DNA from: Gammaproteobacteria bacterium
Lineage (GTDB): Bacteria > Pseudomonadota > Gammaproteobacteria > Pseudomonadales > Azotimanducaceae
Length of the DNA stretch: 12,753 nt
Direction of reading: 5' to 3'
NCBI GenBank assembly: GCA_009840715.1
Contig: VXNE01000532.1
Coordinates: 1-12,753, forward strand
The stretch's first letter is position 1. Each line of letters begins with the position of its first letter. This document shows positions 4,369 to 12,361 of the stretch, one piece after another. The notes under the pieces are model-generated. The model had not been told where the DNA came from. It worked only from the letters and a program-made list of their open reading frames with translations, and did no database searches. Position numbers and translations under genes: made by a program.

Positions 4369-7131
4369 TCAGTCGGGCAACAGGCCCAGACGCCGCGCGC
4401 GGTGAACCGCGTCCATGCGGCCGCGCGCGTTCAGCGCCCGGAAGATCTTGCGCACGTGATAGCGGACGCCCGCATGCGTGATGCCGAGGGCCGCGGCGAT
4501 GTCTTCGTCGCGCTGCCTGTGGAGCCGCCGCAGAATGAACTGCTGGCGCGCGGTGAGTCGAACGCCCGCCGGCCGCAGGTCAGGATCCTGCAGCTTGCTT
4601 CGAACCTCCGTGGCCAGCCTCACCAGCGCGGGATCGGCGTCCCCTTCCAGGTAGGCATCCAGCAGTCCCAGGGCGACTTCGCGCTCCCGCACCAAGCCGA
4701 GCGTGTATTCCGTGCTGGCGCACAGCCGCATGTACTCGTCGAGATGGGCGGCTGCCGCATGCCGGTCGCCGGCCGCGACCTCGATGGCCATCGCGAGAGC
4801 AAGGCAGCGCATCTGGGGGCGTCGCAGCCCGCGCTCGGCGACGCGCTCGGTGACAGCGCCGTAGAAGGTCCGGGCGGCTTCGAAGTCTCGCCGCGCCCGC
4901 AGGAGCTTGAGGCGCGCCTCGGCGACGGCCTCCATCTCCCGCCACGTCTGCCCTTCCAGATCCAGGCAGGCGGCGTCGTCCCTGGGCAGGCCTGCGAGCC
5001 GCCACACACGCTCGCACTCCTCGATCCGCCCCGCGCCCGCAAGCGTGGAGGCCTGCAGGATGGAGAGATACCTGGAAATGGCGGGGAGATCGGCGCGCCG
5101 CGTTCGGTCCTGCATTCGTCGTAGCGCCTCGAGGGCCGCATCGGGGCCCTGCGTCCGCAGCGTCATTTCCACCAATGTCGCGCTCGCGGCAGCGTAGACC
5201 TGGAACGGCGAGAAGCCACTTTCGAACGGGCTGGGTACTACCGGGGTTTCGCCGGGGACGGTCACCCCCTGGCGCTCGAGTTCAAGTTCACGAAACAGGC
5301 ATTGTCCGGCCTTGAGCGGCCCCAGGTCACTGCGGTCGTCCGCCTCGAGCGAGTGCTCGGCCCGGCCGTACCACTCGGCGGCGTCCTGCACCTGACCCCG
5401 GACCATCGCGATCGCACCAACCTGGTAGTCCAGGATCATCGGCAGGTAAGACCAGCGCGTTCCCAACGCGCCTCGGGCGCGGTCCGCGCACTCCAGTGCA
5501 TCGTCGAACTCCGCCCTCATGGCGTACAGGATGCACAATCCATACTCGAACATCGCCCGCATGACGGGGTCGATTTCGACCCGCTGGGCGACATCGGTCA
5601 GCTGGGCGCGCAACGCCTTGATCTCTCGCGCCGACCAGGTCGGCGTGCGCAGCATCAGGCCCACGCCCCGCACGAACAGATCGTCCACCAGCAGTTCCTG
5701 TTGCGCGACGTCGTCCACGCGGGCGCCATCACCGGAGAGACCGTCGATCCGCGCGTACACGCGTGCGGCCTCCTCCTGCCGTCCGGTCATCGTGAGGATC
5801 AGGCAATGCGCGAGCGCCAGCCGCGGATACCGGTCCAGGACGGCCGGCGTCAGGTAGCGCGCGGCGGCCTCCAGCCTGCTGTGGCCTTCGCGAATCGCCA
5901 GGCGGACTCCCCCGGCATCCTCGAGGATGGTCGCAGCGAGGTCAGGGTCGTTGCCCTCGCTGGCATGGCGCATGGCCGCCACAACGGCGCCCCGTCTGGC
6001 CAGGGCCCTGGCGATGCGCCGATGAATCTCGCAGAACCGCTCCGGAGACAGCCGGCAGTGGCGTTCGATACAGCACTCGCGAAGCAACGGATGCATGCGA
6101 CGCACGCTCGGGCTCGACTCGGGCACGGCACGCAGGAGGCCGTCAACCGCCGGTAGCGTCAAGAGTCTCTGCCACGAGCCACGAGCATCCACGACCTCGT
6201 CGAGGAGCCCGGATTCGATCGGGTCGAGGAGTGCCGCGTCGAGCACCAACTCCCGGTCCGCATCCGTCATGGACCGCCACAACCGGGCGTCGAGCCACTT
6301 CCTGGCCAGTCCACGACCGGCCAGTGGATTGCCGGAGCCTTCGGCCTCCCGGCGACGGGCGTCCAGGGCAATGGGCCAACCCTGCAGCTCCTCCCCGGTA
6401 CCCGGGCTACCCCCGTCTGCCACCTGCCCACCCAGGAACGCGTCCGCTTCCGCCTTGGTGAAGCGCAGTTGATCCACGGTCAGAAGCTCCGCCTCACCGA
6501 GGAACAGCGCGTTCTCGACGCGGAGACCGTCCGGCAGGTCACGGCACGCTATGGCCAGTTTCAGGTTGCCAGGACCACGTTCCAGCAGCAGATTGACGAT
6601 GGCGACGGCGTGCCGGTCCGACAGTCGCTCCAACTCGTCCAGTGCAAGCACGCATGGTACGCGTCGGGCCTCGACCGCTTCCATCAGCGACCAAAGCCGA
6701 TGTCGAGCATTGCGTTCGCCAGCCCCCGGCGGGTCATCCGGGACCGTGAGGCCGGCATGCCGAAACGCCCTGACGAGCCAATCCTCCAGCGCCTCCGCGT
6801 CGTCCTGTTCATCGAGGCAAAGCCAGGCCGCCAACACGTCGTCTACCATCACGGTACGACACCATTCCGCTAGCAGCGTGGTCTTCCCGAAGCCACTCGG
6901 CGCCTTCAGGATCGTGGCTCGACGGAGCGAGGGGAGGTGATCGCGCGCCAGTTCAGGACGATCGAAGTACGACGGGACGCGCGCCGGAACAGCCACCCTG
7001 CGCTCGACGGCCCAAGGCGGATCTCCGTCGGCGGCCACGCGCCACCGACCGCGCTCCGCGACCGGAGGTGGCGGCGTGTCCACATGACGAGACGACACGC
7101 CGCTCGCCTTGCGCTTCCCTGGCTTCACCAC
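4369..7131 (-). CDS. MalT/LAL-type transcriptional regulator (P-loop NTPase plus LuxR helix-turn-helix)
   Basis: The product is 920 residues, typical of the large ATP-binding LuxR (LAL) family. An N-terminal P-loop reads APSGFGKTTLLAEW (Walker A, about residues 77-90). A Walker B follows near residues 160-170 (CVLALDELERL). A long alpha-helical repeat region (about residues 330-840) should serve for signal sensing and oligomerisation. The C-terminus (residues 859-918) is a LuxR-type HTH, LTARQQFILRRL with DEDIAAALGI and a recognition helix around GVRYHVRKI. MalT-like proteins assemble on ATP and inducer binding and activate promoters. It ends about 300 bp upstream of the T3S operon on the same strand and is divergent from the parB-like gene, so it is the natural candidate activator (inference). 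The start is uncertain: GTG at 7131 follows a nearby in-frame TAA but lacks a good Shine-Dalgarno; GTG codons at 7128 and further in are alternatives. Confidence 0.9.
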   Translation of the reverse strand: MVKPGKRKASGVSSRHVDTPPPPVAERGRWRVAADGDPPWAVERRVAVPARVPSYFDRPELARDHLPSLRRATILKAPSGFGKTTLLAEWCRTVMVDDVLAAWLCLDEQDDAEALEDWLVRAFRHAGLTVPDDPPGAGERNARHRLWSLMEAVEARRVPCVLALDELERLSDRHAVAIVNLLLERGPGNLKLAIACRDLPDGLRVENALFLGEAELLTVDQLRFTKAEADAFLGGQVADGGSPGTGEELQGWPIALDARRREAEGSGNPLAGRGLARKWLDARLWRSMTDADRELVLDAALLDPIESGLLDEVVDARGSWQRLLTLPAVDGLLRAVPESSPSVRRMHPLLRECCIERHCRLSPERFCEIHRRIARALARRGAVVAAMRHASEGNDPDLAATILEDAGGVRLAIREGHSRLEAAARYLTPAVLDRYPRLALAHCLILTMTGRQEEAARVYARIDGLSGDGARVDDVAQQELLVDDLFVRGVGLMLRTPTWSAREIKALRAQLTDVAQRVEIDPVMRAMFEYGLCILYAMRAEFDDALECADRARGALGTRWSYLPMILDYQVGAIAMVRGQVQDAAEWYGRAEHSLEADDRSDLGPLKAGQCLFRELELERQGVTVPGETPVVPSPFESGFSPFQVYAAASATLVEMTLRTQGPDAALEALRRMQDRTRRADLPAISRYLSILQASTLAGAGRIEECERVWRLAGLPRDDAACLDLEGQTWREMEAVAEARLKLLRARRDFEAARTFYGAVTERVAERGLRRPQMRCLALAMAIEVAAGDRHAAAAHLDEYMRLCASTEYTLGLVREREVALGLLDAYLEGDADPALVRLATEVRSKLQDPDLRPAGVRLTARQQFILRRLHRQRDEDIAAALGITHAGVRYHVRKIFRALNARGRMDAVHRARRLGLLPD
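7071..7103. repeat. 10-bp inverted repeat in the first codons of the MalT-like regulator gene
   Basis: GCGGCGTGTC (7071-7080) and GACACGCCGC (7094-7103) are perfect inverted copies separated by 13 bp. They lie within the first 20 codons of the regulator gene. In mRNA this could form a hairpin near the start. As DNA it might be an operator, but it may simply reflect the local codon composition. Confidence 0.3.
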
Positions 7132-7286
7132 TGGTACTGCTTAATCCAATCAGCCTGCCGTGCGCCTCCGGCGCTGGGCCGCCAGGAAATTGTTGCCCAA
7201 AACGACGTAGTCCCACAAGCATCTGCGCGAAACGCCGCATTCGGGCGCGTTTCCGCCACCTCCGCCCTGGCGGGGCGACCACCCGA

Positions 7287-7304
7287 TTTCGTACCAGTAC
7301 GACA
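7287..7304. promoter_or_regulatory. Candidate operator sharing its core with the T3S-upstream palindrome
   Basis: The site contains TCGTAC-CA-GTACGA (7289-7302), a perfect 6-bp inverted repeat with a 2-bp centre. Aligned with 4287-4304 it is identical at 13 of 18 positions. The two half-site differences (G/A and C/T) are complementary, so the symmetry is kept in both copies. It lies in the shared control region of the two regulators, where autoregulation would be expected. The binding protein is not known. Confidence 0.5.
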
Positions 7305-7361
7305 CCCGAGGTCGGACGCTCAAGAGATCAACTTGGTATTCGATGGCAATCGCGTTGGTGT

Positions 7362-7367
7362 CATAAT
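7362..7367 (+). promoter_or_regulatory. Possible -10 box of the parB-like gene
   Basis: CATAAT matches the sigma70 -10 consensus at 5 of 6 bases and lies about 70 bp before the ATG at 7438. The sequence 17 nt upstream (TTCGAT) is a poor -35 box, so the promoter would be weak or activator-dependent. Confidence 0.3.
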
Positions 7368-7437
7368 GGTACCCACACGTAAGGCCGTGGTCCGGCGCCA
7401 GGCCAAATGCGGATAGTTCGACGGAGCGCAAACGCGG

Positions 7438-8562
7438 ATGACTGACCAGGGAGAAGCGACGGCGACGCCGGCCAGCGGGGTAGAGATGCTGCACGTCGAG
7501 GCGTTCGACGCGTCGCAGGTACGCCCATGGAAATTCCACAATCGGACCGGATCGGGCATGGACGAAGCATCGATCAGTGCCCTGGCGGCTTCGATCAAGC
7601 GCGACGGACAGCAGCAACTCGGCCTCGCGCGGCGCCTGCCCCGCGGAGACACGCACCTCGTGGAGGCCATATTCGGCGTCCGACGCCTCGAAGCGTGCCG
7701 TACCGCGGGCGTGCCCTGGCGCGCAGAGGTGCGCGACGCCTCCTTTTCCGACGCACAGTGCGCGGCCCTCATGCACGGCGAGAACGAGTGGACGGAACAC
7801 GTCTCGCCGCTCGAGAACGCGGTGCAGTGGAAAGCGTTGCTGGATGCCGGGGTGTTCGTCAACCAATCCGCGCTCGCGGCCCAACTAGGCTGTCACCGGG
7901 GTACCGTGTCGCGCGCCGTGCGAACGGCGACGGCCCTGTTCGCGGAGGATTGGCTCGCCCGCCTGGTGCGCCCCGTGATGCATGAGTTCACAGGCCGGTC
8001 GGCCGATCGCCTGGCCGACGTGTACGCCGAGGGCACCCGCAGGCAGGCGGCCCGTCGACGGGCGCAACAACTGAAACCCGGTGAGGTGGCTGCCAACGAG
8101 CTCTACGATGCGCTCTTCGCGGCGCGGGGCGAGCGCGTCCGTTGGCAGACCGTTTTCGTCCGGCGCAAGGGCCGTGCTGGCGGTGGCGTCGTCGCCGCGA
8201 AGATTCAGCGCAGCGATGCCGGCGGCTGGTCCGTGGCCGTGCGTCCCCACGAGCAGACACCCGGTGAAGCAGCCGAACTCGCCGAGCAGGTCGAGGCGCT
8301 CCTGGCCAGGGAGACGGCGGATGCAAGCGGCGTGCGACTCGGCCGACGGCTGGCCCTGTCCCTGACCGGCGACGAGGCCAGGGAGGCGGACCGTGGCTGG
8401 CTGGAGGGCTGCCTGTGGGCGATGGCACGGGCGAGCGGTCTGCACTGGGACCGACTGCGCTGCGCTGCCGTAGCAGACGTCCTGCGCCGGCAACCCGAGG
8501 GCTGGGAGCAGGCCGTGGCTCGCGCGGTCGGCGGGAGTGACGGGGATCCGGCGGGTCAGTAG
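7438..8562 (+). CDS. ParB-like DNA-binding protein without a ParA partner
   Basis: The product is 374 residues. The N-terminal ParB/Srx domain (about residues 18-130) shows LAASIKRDGQQQLGLARRLP, then the conserved box GVRRLEA (residues 80-86) and ALMHGENEWTEHVSPLENA (110-128). The latter corresponds to the ENxQR...LsplEeA box of CTP-binding ParB proteins, with the Q-R pair replaced. A helix-turn-helix follows (residues 141-165, QSALAAQLGCHRGTVSRAV). The C-terminal half (about 200-374) is less conserved. ParB proteins spread from parS sites, and relatives such as Shigella VirB act as T3S gene activators. No parA lies on either side, so a regulatory role, or a plasmid or island origin, is more likely than chromosome segregation (inference). 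The ATG at 7438 has only a distant GGAG; ATG 7486 is an alternative. Confidence 0.87.
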   Translation: MTDQGEATATPASGVEMLHVEAFDASQVRPWKFHNRTGSGMDEASISALAASIKRDGQQQLGLARRLPRGDTHLVEAIFGVRRLEACRTAGVPWRAEVRDASFSDAQCAALMHGENEWTEHVSPLENAVQWKALLDAGVFVNQSALAAQLGCHRGTVSRAVRTATALFAEDWLARLVRPVMHEFTGRSADRLADVYAEGTRRQAARRRAQQLKPGEVAANELYDALFAARGERVRWQTVFVRRKGRAGGGVVAAKIQRSDAGGWSVAVRPHEQTPGEAAELAEQVEALLARETADASGVRLGRRLALSLTGDEAREADRGWLEGCLWAMARASGLHWDRLRCAAVADVLRRQPEGWEQAVARAVGGSDGDPAGQ

Positions 8563-8635
8563 CGGCGCAAACGCTCCGTCCGTCCACCACCCGCCACCCC
8601 GAACATCACTTGTAACTATATGTTTTTAGGGCATT
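8563..8635. other. AT-richer convergent gap between the regulator block and the catabolic operon
   Basis: This 73-bp gap separates two convergent genes. Its second half is clearly more AT-rich than its surroundings (TAACTATATG, then TTTTTAGGG and CATTTTAA). No stable stem followed by a U-run is visible on either strand, so no terminator is called. The shift in composition coincides with the change from secretion-related to metabolic genes. Confidence 0.5.
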
Positions 8636-10345
8636 TTAACCGCTAGAGATCGGAGTGGAGCGGCGCCCCTGCCCCGACAGCCCGAGTTCCTCGGCGTAGC
8701 GGTCCCGCATCACGAACTTCTGCATCTTGCCCGTGACCGTCATCGGGAAGTCGTCCACCAGCTTGATGTACTTCGGGATCTTGAAGTGGGTGATCTGGCC
8801 GCCGCAGAAGGCACGGATGTCGTCCTCGGCCAGGGCCGAACCCTCCCGGACCTGCACCCACGCCGCCACCTGCTCGCCGTACTTCGCGTCGGGCAGGCCA
8901 AACACCTGCACTTCCTGGATATCTGGATGGGTGTACAGGAACTCCTCGATCTCCCGCGGATACACGTTCTCGCCGCCGCGGATGATCATGTCCTTGATGC
9001 GCCCGGTGATCTTGACGTAGCCGTCCGCGTCCATCTCGCCGAGGTCGCCTGAATGCAGCCAGCCTTCGGCGTCGATCGTCTCCGCGGTCTTCTCGGGGTC
9101 GTCCCAGTACCCCTGCATGACGCCGTAGCCGCGCGCACAGACCTCGCCCGTCTCGCCTGCGTCCGCCGTGCTGCCGTCCTCCCGGGAGATGCGGATCTCC
9201 CAGTTCGTGTGCGCCCGCCCGACGGTGGTGACGCGCGCCTCGAACGGATCGTCGATGGCCGTCATCGTGTCGAGGGGGCTGCACTCGGTCTGCCCGTAGC
9301 CGATCACGATCTCCGCGAGATCCATCTCCCCGATCAGCCGCTTCATCAGTTCGATCGGACAGGTGGACCCGGCAATGATGCCCGTGCGCAGCGAACTCAC
9401 GTCGAACGCACCGAAGTCCGGAGCGTCGAGTTCCGCGATGAACATCGTCGGCACGCCGTGGAGCGCCGTGCACCGTTCGTCCTGCACGGCCTGCAGCACC
9501 GCGTGCGGGTCGAACACCTCACAGGGGAGGACCATCGTCGCGCCGTGGGCGACGCACAGCAGCGTGCCGAGCACCATGCCGAAGCAGTGGTACAGGGGTA
9601 CCGGGATGCAGAGGAGGTCGTCCGCCTCGAGCCGCATCGTCTGACCCACGAAGTACGCGTTGTTCAGGATATTGGTGTGCGTGAGCGTGGCGCCCTTCGG
9701 CATGCCCGTCGTGCCGCTCGTGAACTGGATGTTGATGGGGCTGGATGGGTCGAGCGACTCGGCGAGGGCCCGCAGACGCTCGCGCTCTGCCGCCCCGCCC
9801 ATGTCGCATACGGCATCGAAGTTGAACATTCCCGCCGTGGACGCCTCGCCCATACGGATCACGGCGCGCAGGTGCGGCAAGCGCTCGGACCGCAACGCTC
9901 CCGGATCGCAGGTGTCGAGTTCCGGGGCGAGCTCCCTGAGCATCGCGAGGTAATGGCTGGTCTTGAATGCCTCCGCGCTCAAGATCGCCTTGCAGCCGAC
10001 CTTGTTGAGCGCGTACTCGAGTTCGTAGAGACGGTACGCCGGGTTGATGCACACCATGATGGCGCCGATCTTCGCGGTCGCGAACTGCGCCACCACCCAT
10101 TCGTAGCGGTTGGGGGACCAGATGCCCACGCGGTCTCCCGGCCCGATGCCGAGCGCGAGCAATCCCGTGGCGAGCCGATCCACTTCGCGTGCGAACTCCC
10201 CGTAGCTCCAGCGGATCTGCTGGTGGGGCATCAGCAACGCCGGATGGTCCGGATCGCGTGCGACGACCTCGTCGAGACGGCCGCCTATGGTCGACTCGAG
10301 CAGTGGGGCTACGGGCCCCTTCGATTGGGCCTTCGTGAGCGTCAT
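8636..10345 (-). CDS. Acyl-CoA synthetase (AMP-forming, ANL superfamily)
   Basis: The product is 569 residues from the ATG at 10345, a full-length medium/long-chain-type acyl-CoA synthetase. The AMP/phosphate loop TSGTTGMPKGA is at about residues 209-219, and GYGQTE at about 349-354. The hinge region reads GDLGEMDADGYVKITGR, then DMIIRGGENVYPREIEE. The C-terminal lysine motif TVTGK ends at about residue 540. The enzyme activates a carboxylic acid with ATP to an acyl-AMP and then an acyl-CoA in the cytoplasm; the substrate cannot be read from the sequence. I prefer the ATG at 10345 because GGAG and AGGAG lie 9 and 3 nt upstream. An ATG at 10360 (5 residues longer) is also possible. It is the last gene of the minus-strand operon, 7-22 bp after the LLM oxidoreductase stop. 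Confidence 0.95.
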   Translation of the reverse strand: MTLTKAQSKGPVAPLLESTIGGRLDEVVARDPDHPALLMPHQQIRWSYGEFAREVDRLATGLLALGIGPGDRVGIWSPNRYEWVVAQFATAKIGAIMVCINPAYRLYELEYALNKVGCKAILSAEAFKTSHYLAMLRELAPELDTCDPGALRSERLPHLRAVIRMGEASTAGMFNFDAVCDMGGAAERERLRALAESLDPSSPINIQFTSGTTGMPKGATLTHTNILNNAYFVGQTMRLEADDLLCIPVPLYHCFGMVLGTLLCVAHGATMVLPCEVFDPHAVLQAVQDERCTALHGVPTMFIAELDAPDFGAFDVSSLRTGIIAGSTCPIELMKRLIGEMDLAEIVIGYGQTECSPLDTMTAIDDPFEARVTTVGRAHTNWEIRISREDGSTADAGETGEVCARGYGVMQGYWDDPEKTAETIDAEGWLHSGDLGEMDADGYVKITGRIKDMIIRGGENVYPREIEEFLYTHPDIQEVQVFGLPDAKYGEQVAAWVQVREGSALAEDDIRAFCGGQITHFKIPKYIKLVDDFPMTVTGKMQKFVMRDRYAEELGLSGQGRRSTPISSG

Positions 10346-10367
10346 GGGCTCCTGCTCCATGCGTCCA

Positions 10368-11360
10368 TCAGGATCGCATCCCGCGCAGGGCCGGCATCAC
10401 CTCCTCGGCAAGCCCCGTCCGGGGGCCGACGAAGTAGAGGTGGTCGAGGCCGAGTTCGACCAGCGGCGCCAGCCGCCGGATCACCTTGGCGGTGCTGCCG
10501 ACGGCCCCGAACCAGTCGATGAACTCCGCATCGAGCAGTTCGGTGTGCGGCGCGTCGGCCTGCGAGTGGTGGTTGGTGTCGTAGTCCGTCACCAGCTTCT
10601 CGGTGACGTTGCGCAGAATCTCCGGCTGGTTGTCGAAGTCCGCACCGACCGACGCGCTGAAGTGCGCGAAGGTCGCCGTGAAGCCACGGGCGGTCCGCAC
10701 CGCCGCTGCCTCGTCGTCATCCACCGACACGTTGACATAGGCGCCCACGGGTATGGCGCCGGGATCACGCCCCGCCGCGCGCGCCGCCGCGCGGACCTGC
10801 TCGAGGCCCCATTCGATCCGGCCGGGATCGACGCCGACGGCCATCGTCACCCGGTCGGCCAGCTCCGCCGCCAGCGCGAGCGACTTCGGTCCCGATCCCA
10901 CCATGTCCACGGGGACCTTCTCCGCGTCGATGCGGTCCAGCCACCGCAGGCGGCTCGGGAACCCGGCTTGATCGACCGTCTCGCCGCGGAGATAGGCCTG
11001 CAACCGTCGCACGTACTCGCCGTATTCACGCATGCGGGCCGGCGTCCTGCCGATGTGCAGGACCGCGCTGTCGCCACGGCCGATCCCGAGGATCGCCCGA
11101 TTGCCGCATTCGGCCTGGATGCTGACGATGCTCGCGGCGGTGACGGACGGATGGCGCGTGAGCGGGTTGGTGACGCCCGTGGCGAGCTTGATCCGGCTCG
11201 TGGCCTGCCCGCAGAGCATGAGTTGCGTGTAGACGTCGCCGCGCAGGCACTGGCTGTCGGTCACGTGCACGATGTCGAAGCCGGCGCGTTCGGCCGCGAC
11301 GGCGGCGGGTACCGCCGTCCCCGGCGTGGCGAAGGCCATGGTGGCGAACTCGATGGGCAT
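10368..11360 (-). CDS. LLM-class (luciferase-like) F420-dependent-type oxidoreductase
   Basis: The product is 330 residues with the TIM-barrel pattern of the bacterial luciferase/F420 family. An N-terminal strand (IEFATMAFATPG) is followed by AERAGFDIVHVTDSQ. ATGVTNPLTRHPSVTAASIVSI (about residues 60-81) is the conserved 'atgVtnp.tRhP...a' segment, then ILGIGRGDSAV. PVDMVGSGPKSLALAAELADRV and a C-terminal barrel end (LVELGLDHLYFVGP) complete the fold. Such enzymes use coenzyme F420 or FMN to reduce or oxidise carbonyl, ether or alkene substrates. Which cofactor is used cannot be decided here. It has GGAGG about 10 nt before the ATG and sits in an operon between an exported protein gene and an acyl-CoA synthetase gene, suggesting a shared degradation pathway (inference). 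Confidence 0.9.
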   Translation of the reverse strand: MPIEFATMAFATPGTAVPAAVAAERAGFDIVHVTDSQCLRGDVYTQLMLCGQATSRIKLATGVTNPLTRHPSVTAASIVSIQAECGNRAILGIGRGDSAVLHIGRTPARMREYGEYVRRLQAYLRGETVDQAGFPSRLRWLDRIDAEKVPVDMVGSGPKSLALAAELADRVTMAVGVDPGRIEWGLEQVRAAARAAGRDPGAIPVGAYVNVSVDDDEAAAVRTARGFTATFAHFSASVGADFDNQPEILRNVTEKLVTDYDTNHHSQADAPHTELLDAEFIDWFGAVGSTAKVIRRLAPLVELGLDHLYFVGPRTGLAEEVMPALRGMRS

Positions 11361-11392
11361 CGGTGCTCGGCCTCCTTCTTTCGGTCAGTCCT

Positions 11393-12361
11393 TCAGTCCC
11401 GCGTCGCCGCCAACCCGGCCTCGAGCCGGGCGCCGCGCAGGATGTTGGGCAGTGCGTAGTTCCCCTCGTGGCAAGCGAATTCGTAGAGGGGGCCCGCCGT
11501 CACGCCCCGGGAGGCCTGGTCCGTCGTCATGGGCGCCGATGCCGTCCACGGCCGCGTGAACATCTCCGGGTCGTCGACCGTGAACTCGTAGTCGATCGTC
11601 TGCCCGTCCACGCGCCGCAACCGCTCCACTACGGTCAGCGACGGGCGCGCCGCGCGCCAGGGCCACGCCCAGTAGTAGTGCGACTTGTCCGCGAATCCCT
11701 TCGACACGATGACGAGCGTGTCACCCTCCCAGTGGCCCCGCGCGTCGCCCAGCCACTGGCCGACCTCCTCCGGAAGGAAGGGCCGCCCGTCCAGGGGCAC
11801 GATGCGGTACTCGTGGTACATCTCGTGGACTATCGCCAGGTGGTCCTCGGTCTGGAAGATCTGGTAGTTCATGTTGTAGGGCTGCAGCGGCGCCATCGTG
11901 ACGCCGTCGGACAGGCAGCGCTCGCCCGTATCGAGATCCGCGTAGGAGTAGTAGGGGCCTACCCCGTATCGCGCGCTCTCCGCGTCGGAGGCGGCCAGGG
12001 CTTCCGGGCGCCAGGGGATGCGGCCGTCCGGCGGGTCGACGATGAGGGAAGGACGACCGTCCGGCAGGGCCTTCATCCCGGGGTCGAGCCACACGCGGTT
12101 GTAACCCCCGACCTCGCCGGGCGGCGGCGGTTGCTCGAGCGCCTCCCAGAACTGCTCCGCCTCCGCTTCCATCTCGGCGCGTTGGGCCTCGGTGAGCCGC
12201 GTGTCCACAACGGTCTCCGGGCGTTCCAGCGGGGTCAGCGTGGCCGTCGTCCACACGCCTTCGAGGCTGGGCTTGCCCCAGGCCGTCATGGGCATTTCGC
12301 CGGCCGCGGCCGACGCCAGCCACCCCGCGCAGACGGTCAGGACCAGCGCGCGCTCAAGCAT
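11393..12361 (-). CDS. Exported protein of an uncharacterised family (WGxPxLxGVW type)
   Basis: The product is 322 residues. A Sec signal peptide covers about residues 1-20 (MLERALVLTVCAGWLASAAA), so it should be periplasmic or secreted. The mature part starts with AWGKPSLEGVWTTATLTPLERP. It then shows the repeated family phrases IVPLDGRPFLP, ARGHWEGDTLVIV, VERLRRVDGQTIDYEFTVDDPEMFTRPWTA, and a C-terminal ACHEGNYALPNILRGAR. I recognise this as a family common in environmental bacteria but with no known reaction. The ATG at 12361 is chosen because GGGAG lies 8 nt upstream and the start overlaps the upstream stop by 8 bp, indicating coupling. A longer in-frame start at 12388 would spoil the signal peptide. 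Confidence 0.8.
   Translation of the reverse strand: MLERALVLTVCAGWLASAAAGEMPMTAWGKPSLEGVWTTATLTPLERPETVVDTRLTEAQRAEMEAEAEQFWEALEQPPPPGEVGGYNRVWLDPGMKALPDGRPSLIVDPPDGRIPWRPEALAASDAESARYGVGPYYSYADLDTGERCLSDGVTMAPLQPYNMNYQIFQTEDHLAIVHEMYHEYRIVPLDGRPFLPEEVGQWLGDARGHWEGDTLVIVSKGFADKSHYYWAWPWRAARPSLTVVERLRRVDGQTIDYEFTVDDPEMFTRPWTASAPMTTDQASRGVTAGPLYEFACHEGNYALPNILRGARLEAGLAATRD

Larger units (their letters stand above)
7132..7437. promoter_or_regulatory. 306-bp divergent spacer between the MalT-like and ParB-like regulator genes
   Basis: No convincing gene is seen here. The spacer must carry the promoters of both divergent regulators. On the plus strand a CATAAT box (7362-7367) is the best -10 candidate for the parB-like gene. 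A palindrome at 7287-7304 lies between the two genes and matches the core of the large palindrome ahead of the T3S operon. TGGTACC is present again at 7367-7373. I could not find a clear promoter for the leftward regulator gene. Confidence 0.5.

Noticed and set aside
3307..5124. Long plus-strand open frame (605 codons) antisense to the unknown gene and the regulator
   Set aside because: It spans two well-supported minus-strand genes and the intergenic control region, has no recognisable domain, and is expected by chance at this G+C content.
7150..7884. Minus-strand open frame (244 codons) across the divergent spacer and the parB-like gene
   Set aside because: It is antisense to the conserved ParB domain and has no recognisable motif.
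70..8562. Mobile-element origin of the T3S and regulator block (attachment sites, integrase, IS ends)
   Set aside because: No integrase, transposase, tRNA target or direct repeats are seen. The orphan ParB alone is not enough to claim transfer.
8563..8635. Bidirectional terminator between the convergent genes
   Set aside because: There is a short T-run but no stable stem before it on either strand.
9053..10522. Long plus-strand open frame (489 codons)
   Set aside because: It is antisense to the clear acyl-CoA synthetase and shows only compositional Arg/Ala/Gly-rich sequence.
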